A DNA stretch of 31,336 nucleotides from a virus (IMGVR_UViG_3300023176_003651:1-31336); one strand, 5' to 3'; shown: positions 14,350 to 21,324, counted from the first letter of the stretch. Notes: generated by a model not told the origin, from the sequence alone. Made by a program: numbers and translations.

Positions 14350-15169
14350 TTTTAATTTCCTTTAGTTTGTTTAAAATTTCTTCATTATCAATTTTTGGAG
14401 TTACGCCCTCAATTTTTACATAAAAGTTTCCTGATCTATTAGTATTTACATTAGGAACACCATGACCGGGTATGTTAAAGGTAGTACCTGATTTTGTACC
14501 TTTTGGTACAGTGAGTTCTAATTGTTTTCCTAACGGAGTTGTTAATTCTACTGAAGTTCCTAGTATTAAATCTAATAGATCAACTTTTAGTGTGTAATAA
14601 ATGCTGTCATCTGTTCTTTTGTATAGTCTATGTTCTTTTACTTTTATTTTTAATAGCAAATTGCCTCTTTGTAAATGCTTATGAGTGTCATCTCCATATC
14701 CTGCAAATGTAATAGTATCGCCTGATTTAATTCCTTTTGGAATATTTACATTTATAATTTGTTCTTTATTGTTTGGTAGTCTGTATGCTATAGCAACATC
14801 TTTACCTGTAAATACATCTTCAAACTCTAATGTGTAAGAAATTCTAATGTCTTTGTTTTTTACAGGCCTTCTTGGTTGTTGAAATCCTCCACCCATACTA
14901 TATTGAGCAAACAAATCCTCAAATGCACCCATATTATTAAATGGATTTTGCGTAGAATAAGATCGCTGTCTATATTGCGGTTGCGGATTATCGTAGGCAG
15001 CTCTTTTTTGTGGGTCTTTTAAAGTTTGGTATGCTTCATTTACTTTTTTAAATTGTTCTTCATCACCGCCTCGGTCAGGATGGTGTTGCATACTTTTCTT
15101 TTTGTATGCTTTTCTTAATTCTTCATCGGTAGCATTTCGGGAGACGCCCAACGTCTGGTAGTAGTCCAT
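14327..15169 (-). CDS. DnaJ/CbpA-type Hsp40 co-chaperone without zinc finger
   Basis: A 280-residue type II J-protein. The J domain spans 1-63 with HPD at 30-32 and a KAYKKKSMQHHPDRGGDEE helix II/III. A Gly/Phe/Gln-rich linker (64-105: NPFNNMGAF, SMGGGFQQP) follows, then two C-terminal substrate-binding barrels (about 108-180 and 185-270: IPKGIKSGDTITFAGYGDD, VPKGTKSGTTFNIPGHG). The cysteine zinc-binding repeats of true DnaJ are absent, as in CbpA. It should stimulate a host DnaK; no phage DnaK is in the window. No strong ribosome site precedes ATG 15169. It heads the dnaJ-def-clpA chain. Confidence 0.93.
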   Translation of the reverse strand: MDYYQTLGVSRNATDEELRKAYKKKSMQHHPDRGGDEEQFKKVNEAYQTLKDPQKRAAYDNPQPQYRQRSYSTQNPFNNMGAFEDLFAQYSMGGGFQQPRRPVKNKDIRISYTLEFEDVFTGKDVAIAYRLPNNKEQIINVNIPKGIKSGDTITFAGYGDDTHKHLQRGNLLLKIKVKEHRLYKRTDDSIYYTLKVDLLDLILGTSVELTTPLGKQLELTVPKGTKSGTTFNIPGHGVPNVNTNRSGNFYVKIEGVTPKIDNEEILNKLKEIKNEIDNRS

Positions 15170-15186
15170 ACTACTACTTAGCAGCC

Positions 15187-15585
15187 TTATTTGTTAGATT
15201 TACTAGATCCGGTGTATAAACCAAACCATGCTGCTCCAGCACCTACAACAACTGAAATAAGTCCGCTTTGTTCCATACTCGGTGCTGGAAGTTCCATGTA
15301 CCAAATAACAGTTTTATAAAGCAATATGATGTAAACTGTTAAGAACAATCTTGGAAAGATCCTCCAAGCATCAACGGCTCTTGCCATATGTATTATTTTT
15401 GCATACGGATTAGGACCTAAGTCTTTTACGCTAGTATCTACTTCTAGGTCTAGTTTCACTTTTTTTGTAGCAGTACCATCACTTGCTGGAACTACTACTT
15501 CTGCTTCATAGTTTGTAGGAGCAGGCTTTGCTGCTGGTGTTGCTGCTGGTGTAGCGTCTAAATCTTCAAGTTTTTTTCTTGGCAT
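15187..15585 (-). CDS. putative holin
   Basis: A 132-residue protein: a 60-residue Pro/Ala-rich polar N-terminus, then two membrane helices (about 76-96, RLFLTVYIILLYKTVIWYM; and 107-124, SGLISVVVGAGAAWFGLY) and a short polar tail. A hydrophobic hairpin with a Gly/Ala-rich second helix near endolysin and spanin genes is typical of the putative holins of T4-like marine phages. GAGGGG precedes ATG 15585. It would form inner-membrane lesions that time lysis. The call rests on topology and context. Confidence 0.65.
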   Translation of the reverse strand: MPRKKLEDLDATPAATPAAKPAPTNYEAEVVVPASDGTATKKVKLDLEVDTSVKDLGPNPYAKIIHMARAVDAWRIFPRLFLTVYIILLYKTVIWYMELPAPSMEQSGLISVVVGAGAAWFGLYTGSSKSNK

Positions 15586-15600
15586 TTTATTTCCCCTCGA

Positions 15601-15867
15601 TTACCAGAATTTTAATTTCTTTGCTGCGCCTGAAATAGCATCACCTGCGGCAGATGCTCCATCTGAAATGGCGCTGCCCATTGTATTCAAGCTTTCACCC
15701 ATTGCATCCCAAGTGGATTTGCTGCTCAGTTCCTTTAGCATGTTGTCTCCTACACATTCCCATTCAGCAGGATCATATACTTGACCGCCACATTTATACT
15801 GTTTGCTTTCATCAGCAAATGCAGTAGTAGATGCTATAAGCATCATTGCGATTAACAATTTCTTCAT
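15601..15867 (-). CDS. small exported protein in lysis cassette
   Basis: An 88-residue protein with a clear Sec signal peptide (MKKLLIAMMLIASTTAFA, cut expected before DESK). The mature 70 residues have two Cys (YKCGG, ECVGD) that could form a disulfide, then a Gly/Ala/Ser-rich amphipathic stretch (GSAISDGASAAGDAISG) ending in KKLKFW. The small-residue spacing recalls membrane-active glycine-zipper segments. Its place between holin and spanin genes suggests a periplasmic lysis or superinfection function, which is inference. It shares ATGA with the upstream gene. Confidence 0.6.
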   Translation of the reverse strand: MKKLLIAMMLIASTTAFADESKQYKCGGQVYDPAEWECVGDNMLKELSSKSTWDAMGESLNTMGSAISDGASAAGDAISGAAKKLKFW

Positions 15868-16148
15868 TTTTTCTTTCCCTCTAGTTTAGCAAGACGTGCT
15901 TCTAGCTCGTCAATTTTGTTGGTTATTTTGGGATATTTTACACGCCAAGCATTAGGATCGTTTTGCAACCAAGTCCACCCCCAGCGTATTGCTAGGTATT
16001 CTAATGTTGCATCGAATTTCTTTACGCCCCATGTTGCCATTCTAGTATCTTTAAACCAGAACAAAAATGCAGCACCTAGTAATGAACCTGCGATGCTAGT
16101 GTAAATCCAAAGACGGTCGCCCGCCATCTGCTGTATCATTTCCCACAT
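15864..16148 (-). CDS. small membrane-anchored protein in lysis cassette
   Basis: A 94-residue protein with one membrane helix (about 13-32, LWIYTSIAGSLLGAAFLFWF), an aromatic central part (IRWGWTWLQNDPNAW) and a C-terminal charged coiled coil (KITNKIDELEARLAKLEGKKK). GAGAGGG precedes ATG 16148, with a late box at 16174-16180. It could be a holin partner (antiholin-like) or a membrane anchor in the lysis system. I recall similar unannotated genes in marine T4-like phages but no tested function. Confidence 0.6.
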   Translation of the reverse strand: MWEMIQQMAGDRLWIYTSIAGSLLGAAFLFWFKDTRMATWGVKKFDATLEYLAIRWGWTWLQNDPNAWRVKYPKITNKIDELEARLAKLEGKKK

Positions 16149-16162
16149 AGTATCCCTCTCTT

Positions 16163-16642
16163 TTAACTATGTGTATTTATTTCAGACCAGCGCCTAATTC
16201 CCAATGCTTTTTTAGGATCATACAAATCATAACGCACTTGGTTTGCTTGGTTTCCACCTAAAATTATGTAACTTCCGTCTTTTGCACGACCTACATAAAA
16301 TCCTACGTGTCCCTTCCAACCTTCGCGCCCTCTAGGAAATATAACCAAGTCACCTCTTTGTATATCTTGCGGATTTATAGGACTACCCCAATCTAAAAAA
16401 CTACGGGCCATTAGAGGATTTTTACTAACACTTCCGGAACCTGGAATGCCTTCCATTTCTAGTATAGCATTTACAAACGCTGCACACCATTCTGTGCGTA
16501 CAGGATCTACTCCTACTAGTTCTGTAAGCTCTGTTCTGTTTTGACGTTCATGTAAGCCGATATACTCTACTGCTTTAGCAGTATGATCAGGCGAAACTTT
16601 AACACAGCCTGCAACAAGCGTTATGAGTAATAATCGTTTGAT
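16163..16642 (-). CDS. NlpC/P60-CHAP-type peptidase lipoprotein (TIGR02594-like), apparent ATC start
   Basis: A cysteine peptidase of the murein-endopeptidase type. The obvious ATG at 16456 would drop the catalytic Cys. Reading further upstream in frame gives KRLLLITLVAGC, a lipoprotein signal with its lipobox Cys, then EWCAAFVNAIL (catalytic C53), GHVGFYVG (H112) and GGNQANQVRY. This full coding potential runs back to 16642, but no ATG, GTG or TTG exists in frame between the upstream stop and residue 63. The codon in the expected start place is ATC (16642-16640), seven bases after the upstream stop and with no ribosome site. Likely role: peptidoglycan cleavage during lysis, anchored in the outer membrane. 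The start is unresolved: a non-canonical codon, a mutation or a sequence error. Confidence 0.7.
   Translation of the reverse strand: MKRLLLITLVAGCVKVSPDHTAKAVEYIGLHERQNRTELTELVGVDPVRTEWCAAFVNAILEMEGIPGSGSVSKNPLMARSFLDWGSPINPQDIQRGDLVIFPRGREGWKGHVGFYVGRAKDGSYIILGGNQANQVRYDLYDPKKALGIRRWSEINTHS
16174..16180 (-). promoter_or_regulatory. T4-like late promoter box ATAAATA
   Basis: Minus-strand TGAAATAAATACACATAG, 26 bases before ATG 16148, overlapping the 3' end of the NlpC/P60-type gene. It leaves a leader containing the GAGAGGG ribosome site. Confidence 0.55.
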
Positions 16643-16646
16643 ATAA

Positions 16647-16653
16647 TATTTAT
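16647..16653 (-). promoter_or_regulatory. T4-like late promoter box ATAAATA abutting a start codon
   Basis: Minus-strand CAAATAAATATTATATC. The A of the presumed ATC start is the fifth base after the box, so a transcript would begin at or next to the start codon. The box overlaps the upstream stop. Confidence 0.45.
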
Positions 16654-17105
16654 TTGAAAGGATTTAATCTATCAAGAGTAGATTCTTGTGGAGCGTTATT
16701 TTGCGCCTCTACTTCTGCCTGAGCCCCCTCGATTTGGCTATTAGCATTTTCTAGTGCTTGCTCTGATTCTTCATAGTAGTTTCTATATGCTTTAATTATA
16801 GCATTTTGTTGTTGTATGTATGCCATAATGTCGCTGTAGTTTAATGAAAGTATTTCGTATCCTTCATCAGTCAAACCGATAAGCACAGGATCTTTTTTAT
16901 CTTTGAGTAATTGTGCAAATACTTCTTCTGCGTTTTCTTGATTGATAATTACCCATTCTAAATCTTTTAGTCTTAGTTCTTGTGCAGGCGGAAGTATAAG
17001 ATTAGGTTTGTCAATAGGTTTAGCACTAATTTCTATACGCTGTGGCTGTGAAGCACAACCTGTTAATAGTGCAAATCCTAGTAGTGCTACAAATACTGTT
17101 TTCAT
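16650..17105 (-). CDS. putative outer-membrane spanin lipoprotein (Rz1-like)
   Basis: A 151-residue lipoprotein: signal MKTVFVALLGFALLTGC with lipobox LTGC and Cys17 as the lipidation site, followed by Pro/Ser-rich then charged helical sequence ending in a coiled-coil-like region (ESEQALENANSQIEGAQAEVE). ATG 17105 has GGAAG 5 bases upstream and shares ATGA with the upstream i-spanin-like gene; an upstream in-frame ATG at 17123 would put charged residues before the signal and is rejected. Gene order and topology fit the outer-membrane half of a two-component spanin that disrupts the outer membrane in the last lysis step. Confidence 0.65.
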   Translation of the reverse strand: MKTVFVALLGFALLTGCASQPQRIEISAKPIDKPNLILPPAQELRLKDLEWVIINQENAEEVFAQLLKDKKDPVLIGLTDEGYEILSLNYSDIMAYIQQQNAIIKAYRNYYEESEQALENANSQIEGAQAEVEAQNNAPQESTLDRLNPFK

Positions 17106-17599
17106 AGGTTCTTCCTTTTCCAAGCATCACTTTGTATATCTGGATTAAAGTTTGGATTAGCATCTCTCCAACACTCAGGATTTATTTCACTTGGTTTTGT
17201 TGCTTCAAGTTCTTTTTGTGTTAGTTCAGCACCACTGTATATTTCCATACAACGCTGTGCATTTTTTGTTGCGTTATTGAGTATTTTTTCTGTAAGTCCA
17301 GGCTTAGCAACTGCACTAGCACCAATGTCGTGCCTGCTCAACCTATTCTCTAGTGACCTGTTACGCTCACTAATTGCTTGAAACTCTGCTTGTAGTTTTT
17401 GATTTTCAACTTGCATTGCTTCAAAAGAAGCCCTTTGCGATGCTAGAGCTTCTTCATTTGTTTGTACGGCTGTCTCCAACTTAGCATTGTTTTCTGTTAG
17501 TATAGCAATGCGCTCTTGAGTATCTTGATAATAGAGATATCCTGCACCTGCCATGCCTGTCATTAAAAAGAAAAATACGATTGCTAACTTGGCACCCAT
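17102..17599 (-). CDS. putative inner-membrane spanin (Rz-like)
   Basis: A 165-residue protein: N-terminal membrane anchor (about 4-24, LAIVFFFLMTGMAGAGYLYY), a long coiled coil (26-92, LTENNAKLETAVQTNEEALA and following) and a globular end with two Cys (RCMEIYSGAELT and NPECW) in a pattern I recall from marine phage Rz-like proteins. It lies directly after the endolysin gene and overlaps the lipoprotein gene by four bases, as i-spanin/o-spanin pairs do. It should span the periplasm and act with the lipoprotein. Confidence 0.7.
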   Translation of the reverse strand: MGAKLAIVFFFLMTGMAGAGYLYYQDTQERIAILTENNAKLETAVQTNEEALASQRASFEAMQVENQKLQAEFQAISERNRSLENRLSRHDIGASAVAKPGLTEKILNNATKNAQRCMEIYSGAELTQKELEATKPSEINPECWRDANPNFNPDIQSDAWKRKNL

Positions 17600-17604
17600 A
17601 CCAC

Positions 17605-18462
17605 CTACCCCAGTAATTTTCCCAATGTTTTGGGTCCTACTATGCCATCAGCTGTTAGTCCATTTGCAGTTTGCCATTCTTTTACAATGCGCTCTGTACC
17701 TGGACCAAAGATACCATCTGCTGGAGAAATATCAAGTTTTTCTTGTACCTCTGCAACTAATGGTCCTCTGCTGCCTTTGCGTATAGTTTGGTTTAGATTA
17801 AGTTCCTTTTCTTCTTCAGGTTCGTAGTCTCCACCTAATACGTCTAATGCATGTATATAATGTTTCTTGCGATCATCAAGACCTATAGTACCACCGTTAA
17901 TACGTTTTGTTGCACCAACAATGTCTTGATCATCGCAATAACTGTTTAAGCCATTTGTGTCCCAGAACCAGCAAGCACTATCTAATGCACCTTTTTTGGT
18001 GCGCACATAGTCTACTGCTTCTTCTGGTGACATGTCGACCGCTTCACCAAATTTTGTGTAATTGTATCGTCCAGTAAGCTGAAGTATGCCGCCTCCGCGG
18101 AAACGCCAACCGTCGCCGCTATCCACGTCTCCATTGTCCATTCTGTTGGCGTAAATAACGTTCGCAATTTTTTCAGGTTGTCTATGATATTCATTTGCAT
18201 CTCTCCCTGCTCGCTTGAAGTACTTAGGGAAAATTGAATTTAATGCTTTTGCGCTATAATTCAAGTTTTCGCTTAATACTCTAAAGCCTCCGCTTTCGTG
18301 TCCACACTGTGCAACAAACATTGCTACACGCTCAATTGTGTCCACTTCCCATAGTGGAAGAATTTCGCACATTGCTTCGTACCAATCTTCCCAATCATCT
18401 CTATGGATTAACTCCTCAGCCATCCACGGCTCGAAGTTAAACTTAAAATGTTCTTTGGCCAT
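17605..18462 (-). CDS. endolysin: GH19-type muramidase/chitinase fold with peptidoglycan-binding domain
   Basis: A 285-residue enzyme. The GH19-like domain spans 10-205: FVAQCGHESGGF carries the first catalytic Glu (E56), LSENLNYSA the second (E65), and DGWRFRGGGILQLTGRYNY is the strongly conserved substrate-cleft strand. Residues 226-285 form a PG_binding_1 domain (GPLVAEVQEKL, DGIFGPGTERIVKEWQ, ADGIVGPKT). ATG 18462 has AAGGA 8 bases upstream; a GTG at 18507 in frame would extend into the overlapping mini-gene. It cleaves the glycan backbone of host murein. No signal peptide is present, so it needs the holin for release. Confidence 0.9.
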   Translation of the reverse strand: MAKEHFKFNFEPWMAEELIHRDDWEDWYEAMCEILPLWEVDTIERVAMFVAQCGHESGGFRVLSENLNYSAKALNSIFPKYFKRAGRDANEYHRQPEKIANVIYANRMDNGDVDSGDGWRFRGGGILQLTGRYNYTKFGEAVDMSPEEAVDYVRTKKGALDSACWFWDTNGLNSYCDDQDIVGATKRINGGTIGLDDRKKHYIHALDVLGGDYEPEEEKELNLNQTIRKGSRGPLVAEVQEKLDISPADGIFGPGTERIVKEWQTANGLTADGIVGPKTLGKLLG

Positions 18463-18607
18463 CTTTGATTTCCTTGTTTTCGCACGAATTGCATCTACAG
18501 CAATCACAAACTTTTAGTTGATAAGAAGATTCATTATAATCTACTTGTTCACGATAATATGGTATACCGCAATGAGAGTCGTGTCCGCAATTTTTACACT
18601 TGTGCAT
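18443..18607 (-). CDS. 54-residue Cys-rich (zinc-ribbon-like) mini-protein
   Basis: Read by hand from ATG 18607 to TAA 18443; it overlaps the endolysin start by 20 bases. It holds eight Cys in two clusters: CKNCGHDSHCG near the N-terminus and CDCCRCNSC at 34-42, separated by a Tyr-rich linker. This is a plausible zinc-binding pair of knuckles and very unlike non-coding sequence. No ribosome site exists, but a late box at 18613-18619 ends 5 bases before the ATG, so it may be translated from a leaderless mRNA. Function unknown. Confidence 0.65.
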   Translation of the reverse strand: MHKCKNCGHDSHCGIPYYREQVDYNESSYQLKVCDCCRCNSCENKEIKDGQRTF

Positions 18608-18612
18608 AAAGA

Positions 18613-18619
18613 TATTTAT
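18613..18619 (-). promoter_or_regulatory. T4-like late promoter box ATAAATA abutting a start codon
   Basis: Minus-strand TTTAATAAATATCTTTATG. The A of the ATG at 18607 is the sixth base after the box, which is where a T4-type late promoter would start transcription. Confidence 0.55.
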
Positions 18620-19332
18620 TAAATTCGTTTTAGTACTAGTGTTTTTCCGGCATTTTCGAATGTCAATTTATTGCCGTATTTTGTAATATTATAATCGCCT
18701 ATGTATTTTGATAAGAATATAACTTCAGCAAAATCCCAAGGATTAAAACTTTCGACTATTCTGTTTAGTACGTCTTCTTTATCACCAAAGTCTAAAAACT
18801 CAAATTGTACAGGATCTGCAAATGGTTTTTTAATTGTTAATGTGTCTAACAATAACTCTATATTATCTACATAACTTCTGTTAAAAAAGTTTTTGTAATT
18901 ATCCATATTAGACTCGTTTACTTTAAGACCATAGTCATCCGGATTAAGAGGAACCATACTATCTAAATCCTCTAGTGTTACAGGTTTACTTTTCCAATTT
19001 TTATAGTAACGGAATTTGAAATCTTCTACTTGAGCTAATTTACCTACACCGTCGATGATTTCCATAATTTGTTCATTAGATTCTTTATTACGCTCTAATT
19101 CTACAAAAACTTTATATGTGCCATCACTTTGTTCGCCGCTTGTTGCGTCAGCATCAAGTACGTAACTGTAACCACCTTCTAAAAATTTTACTAAATCATC
19201 TGCAGGCGCCTTATCTTTAACACTAAAACTTAGTGTGATAATATTTTTGTCATCGCCCATTTTAGATGCAAACGAGTCAATTTCAAATACATTATAAATT
19301 AAATCTTTAAGGTCTCCGTTTCTTAAGCCCAT
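18619..19332 (-). CDS. conserved T4-like marine phage protein, unknown function
   Basis: A 237-residue protein starting MGLRNGDLKDLIYNVFEIDSF. Residues 30-110 form an alternating hydrophobic/charged alpha-beta region (IITLSFSVKDK, YKVFVELERN, FKFRYYKNW). I recall this family as widely shared among marine T4-like phages without a proven role. It overlaps the next upstream gene by one base (TAATG), and the pair is probably one late transcript from 19928-19934. No catalytic motif, signal or membrane segment is visible. Confidence 0.75.
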   Translation of the reverse strand: MGLRNGDLKDLIYNVFEIDSFASKMGDDKNIITLSFSVKDKAPADDLVKFLEGGYSYVLDADATSGEQSDGTYKVFVELERNKESNEQIMEIIDGVGKLAQVEDFKFRYYKNWKSKPVTLEDLDSMVPLNPDDYGLKVNESNMDNYKNFFNRSYVDNIELLLDTLTIKKPFADPVQFEFLDFGDKEDVLNRIVESFNPWDFAEVIFLSKYIGDYNITKYGNKLTFENAGKTLVLKRI

Positions 19333-19901
19333 TAAACTGCTCCTTCAGCTGGCGCTGCTCCAGCGTCTACAGGTGCAGGCGCTGCACCAGCATCAAATGG
19401 TTGTGCTATTGTGTCTGCGGGTTGCGGTGCCATTTCTTGTGCTTGAGAATCTTGTGTCATAGGATCTGTTTGTAAGTCTTCTATTTGATTGTATCCACCA
19501 TATATATCAACAATAAGTTTTTTTGGCATCTTAATTTCAACTAGCCATACAGCTTCTCTATCTAATTTGCCTTTTTTTGTGCCCGGACGAATATCATCTG
19601 GTTTTTTAATTTTTCTAGGTACAATTACATAATCTTTTTTAAATCTAATTTTACAGTCATAATCAAGAAGACGTTTGCCTCCCATTGGATCAGGCATATC
19701 TTTTCTTGGCCACATAAAAACACAAGTTACAAAATGACGACTGATTTTAGGACCAGCTGCAAGCTCGCCATCTTCCCAGTTTTTGTATACATACAAATCT
19801 AGTTCGTCTAAAACCCTTTCAAAATCTTTTAAAACTTGAAAAGATGTTGAAGAATCATAAACTTGTTCAACGTTTTTAATAATGTCGACTACATCATGCA
19901 T
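19332..19901 (-). CDS. conserved T4-like marine phage protein, unknown function
   Basis: A 189-residue protein starting MHDVVDIIKNVEQVY. The first 140 residues hold well-formed conserved blocks (SFQVLKDFERVLDELDLYVY, HFVTCVFMWPRKDMPDPMGG, VIVPRKIKKPDDIRPGTKKG, IKMPKKLIVDIYGGY). The last 45 residues are a Pro/Ala-rich repeat-like tail (DAGAAPAPVDAGAAPAEG). I recall the family in cyanomyoviruses and pelagimyoviruses as unassigned. AGGA precedes ATG 19901, and a late box lies at 19928-19934. A structural or assembly role is likely from late expression but unproven. Confidence 0.75.
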   Translation of the reverse strand: MHDVVDIIKNVEQVYDSSTSFQVLKDFERVLDELDLYVYKNWEDGELAAGPKISRHFVTCVFMWPRKDMPDPMGGKRLLDYDCKIRFKKDYVIVPRKIKKPDDIRPGTKKGKLDREAVWLVEIKMPKKLIVDIYGGYNQIEDLQTDPMTQDSQAQEMAPQPADTIAQPFDAGAAPAPVDAGAAPAEGAV

Positions 19902-19927
19902 ATTAAAATCCTATTTCTTTATATAGT

Positions 19928-19934
19928 TATTTAT
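19928..19934 (-). promoter_or_regulatory. T4-like late promoter box GCGATAAATA
   Basis: Minus-strand AAGCGATAAATAACTATA, 26 bases before ATG 19901, in the 126-base divergent gap between this gene and phoH. This is the extended form CGATAAATA. Confidence 0.65.
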
Positions 19935-20027
19935 CGCTTTTTGCTCAGATGGTAAATACTTTTGTAGGGCAAAGTGTTCTACGGGACATACTACCCTGCA
20001 ACATTCCATAGCTCATAGGAGGACTTA

Positions 20028-20747
20028 ATGGGTGCAAAAAAAGCGTCTCGTAAACAGAGACAACAAAACTTTTCTAATGTAATCAACATTAACACTTTTC
20101 AAAAAAAACAACATGTCCAAATAATTCCAAGGAATAAAAATCAAGAACAATATGTACTAAAACTTCTAGACGAAACTAAAGATATTGTCTTTGGTATAGG
20201 ACCTGCTGGAACTGGTAAAACACTGTTAGCAGTGCAAGTTGCAGTAAAGTTGTTTAAAGAAGGCTCAATTGATAAAATAATAGTAACAAGGCCTGCTGTT
20301 TCAGTAGATGAAGATCTTGGTTTCTTGCCAGGAACTTTAGAACAGAAAATGGCTCCTTGGACAAGGCCTATTTTTGATGTGTTAAGAGAATATTTTAATG
20401 CACGAGAAATTGAAGGCATGATCGAAGAAGGCATAATAGAAATTGCTCCTTTAGCATATATGCGAGGGCGTACTTTCAAACAATCCTTTATACTAGCCGA
20501 CGAAATGCAAAACGCAACACCTAATCAAATGAAGATGTTACTAACACGCTTAGGCGAAGGCTCAATGATGGCCGTTACAGGCGACTTGGCACAGGCGGAT
20601 AGGCTACAAGATAATGGTTTAATAGACTTTACTAAACTGTTAAAACAAGCAAATTATACTCATTTGGACATAGTCCACTTTGGTCAAGGAGATATAGAAA
20701 GACATGACGCAGTAAAAGAAGTACTCAAGGTATACGGAGACGCATAG
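20028..20747 (+). CDS. phoH: PhoH-like ATPase
   Basis: A 239-residue P-loop ATPase of the PhoH family. Walker A is GPAGTGKT (58-65), Walker B FILADEMQNA (154-163), then GDLAQADRL, and RPAVSVDEDLGFLPG (88-102) is a family signature. PhoH proteins are widespread in marine phages; an RNA-associated role is proposed but the phage function is unsettled. It is the only plus-strand gene here, set in a divergent gap with its own AGGAGG 5 bases before ATG 20028. I see no convincing plus-strand promoter. It ends at a hairpin terminator shared with the convergent oxygenase gene. Confidence 0.93.
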   Translation: MGAKKASRKQRQQNFSNVININTFQKKQHVQIIPRNKNQEQYVLKLLDETKDIVFGIGPAGTGKTLLAVQVAVKLFKEGSIDKIIVTRPAVSVDEDLGFLPGTLEQKMAPWTRPIFDVLREYFNAREIEGMIEEGIIEIAPLAYMRGRTFKQSFILADEMQNATPNQMKMLLTRLGEGSMMAVTGDLAQADRLQDNGLIDFTKLLKQANYTHLDIVHFGQGDIERHDAVKEVLKVYGDA

Positions 20748-20776
20748 TTTTAGGGGCATAACGCCCCTAAAATTTT
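20748..20776. terminator. intrinsic terminator between convergent genes
   Basis: A 10-base-pair stem TTTTAGGGGC / GCCCCTAAAA (20748-20757 and 20763-20772) with a 5-base loop, followed by TTTT on the plus strand. It directly follows the phoH stop and overlaps the minus-strand stop of the oxygenase gene, so it may end both transcripts, although the T-tract is better on the plus strand. Confidence 0.8.
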
Positions 20777-21324
20777 ACTGACATAATTTTATCTCTAATA
20801 TTTTCAAACGAATCTCCGTATAAAGAGATTCTTAAGTTATAACGAGTACCGTGGTTGCTGTTGTCTACCATGTGCATGGTTGATGTGTTTATCAATGCTG
20901 CTTTATAATTTTCTAAAGTATATATCTGTCCATTATAGTCAAATAGTGTCGGTGCCCGTTCAGTATTCCTAAAATCATACATAAAAGCGGCTTGTGGTGA
21001 TCCTGCTGCTCCGGCGCCGTCAATATGCCATTGTAAAACTTTATCTGCTTTAGTAATGAGTATAAAACAGTTATACCTAAGATTTAATCCAAAGTCAGAT
21101 AGAAATTTTTCTGCAATAGCATTAAGTGTATTATTTTTATATTCTATTAATTCTAAATTTTCATTAATATATTCTTCATGTCCATAAATTGTAGTTATTT
21201 TTGGACTAGTCTTAGCATTATCTCTATACAAGATATTATCTGTATACTTTTTAAAGTGTTGATAATATTCTTCTATTTTTGAGTCATCTAAAATATAATT
21301 GTTTAATAAAGTATAAGGTAGCAT
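20767..21324 (-). CDS. probable 2OG-Fe(II) dioxygenase
   Basis: A 185-residue protein. LQWHIDGAG supplies an HxD pair (H100, D102), TSTMHMVDNS the distal His (H151), and GTRYNLRISLYG an Arg (R161 or R165) for 2-oxoglutarate. The order and spacing match the double-stranded beta-helix fold of Fe(II)/2OG hydroxylases. Substrate unknown; phage members modify proteins, nucleic acids or small molecules. It starts at ATG 21324 with no ribosome site but a late box ending 4 bases upstream, so a leaderless late mRNA is likely. It lies downstream of thyA. Confidence 0.65.
   Translation of the reverse strand: MLPYTLLNNYILDDSKIEEYYQHFKKYTDNILYRDNAKTSPKITTIYGHEEYINENLELIEYKNNTLNAIAEKFLSDFGLNLRYNCFILITKADKVLQWHIDGAGAAGSPQAAFMYDFRNTERAPTLFDYNGQIYTLENYKAALINTSTMHMVDNSNHGTRYNLRISLYGDSFENIRDKIMSVKF

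Noticed and set aside
16163-16456. The NlpC/P60-type gene starting at ATG 16456
   Set aside because: This form lacks the catalytic Cys and the lipoprotein signal, both of which are encoded in frame just upstream.
17605-18507. Endolysin start at GTG 18507
   Set aside because: ATG 18462 has a better ribosome site, and the extra residues would come from the strand stretch already used by the Cys-rich mini-gene.
19951-19960. GGTAAATACT as a plus-strand late promoter for phoH
   Set aside because: It lacks the full ATAAATA core and there is no second line of support, so no promoter is called for phoH.
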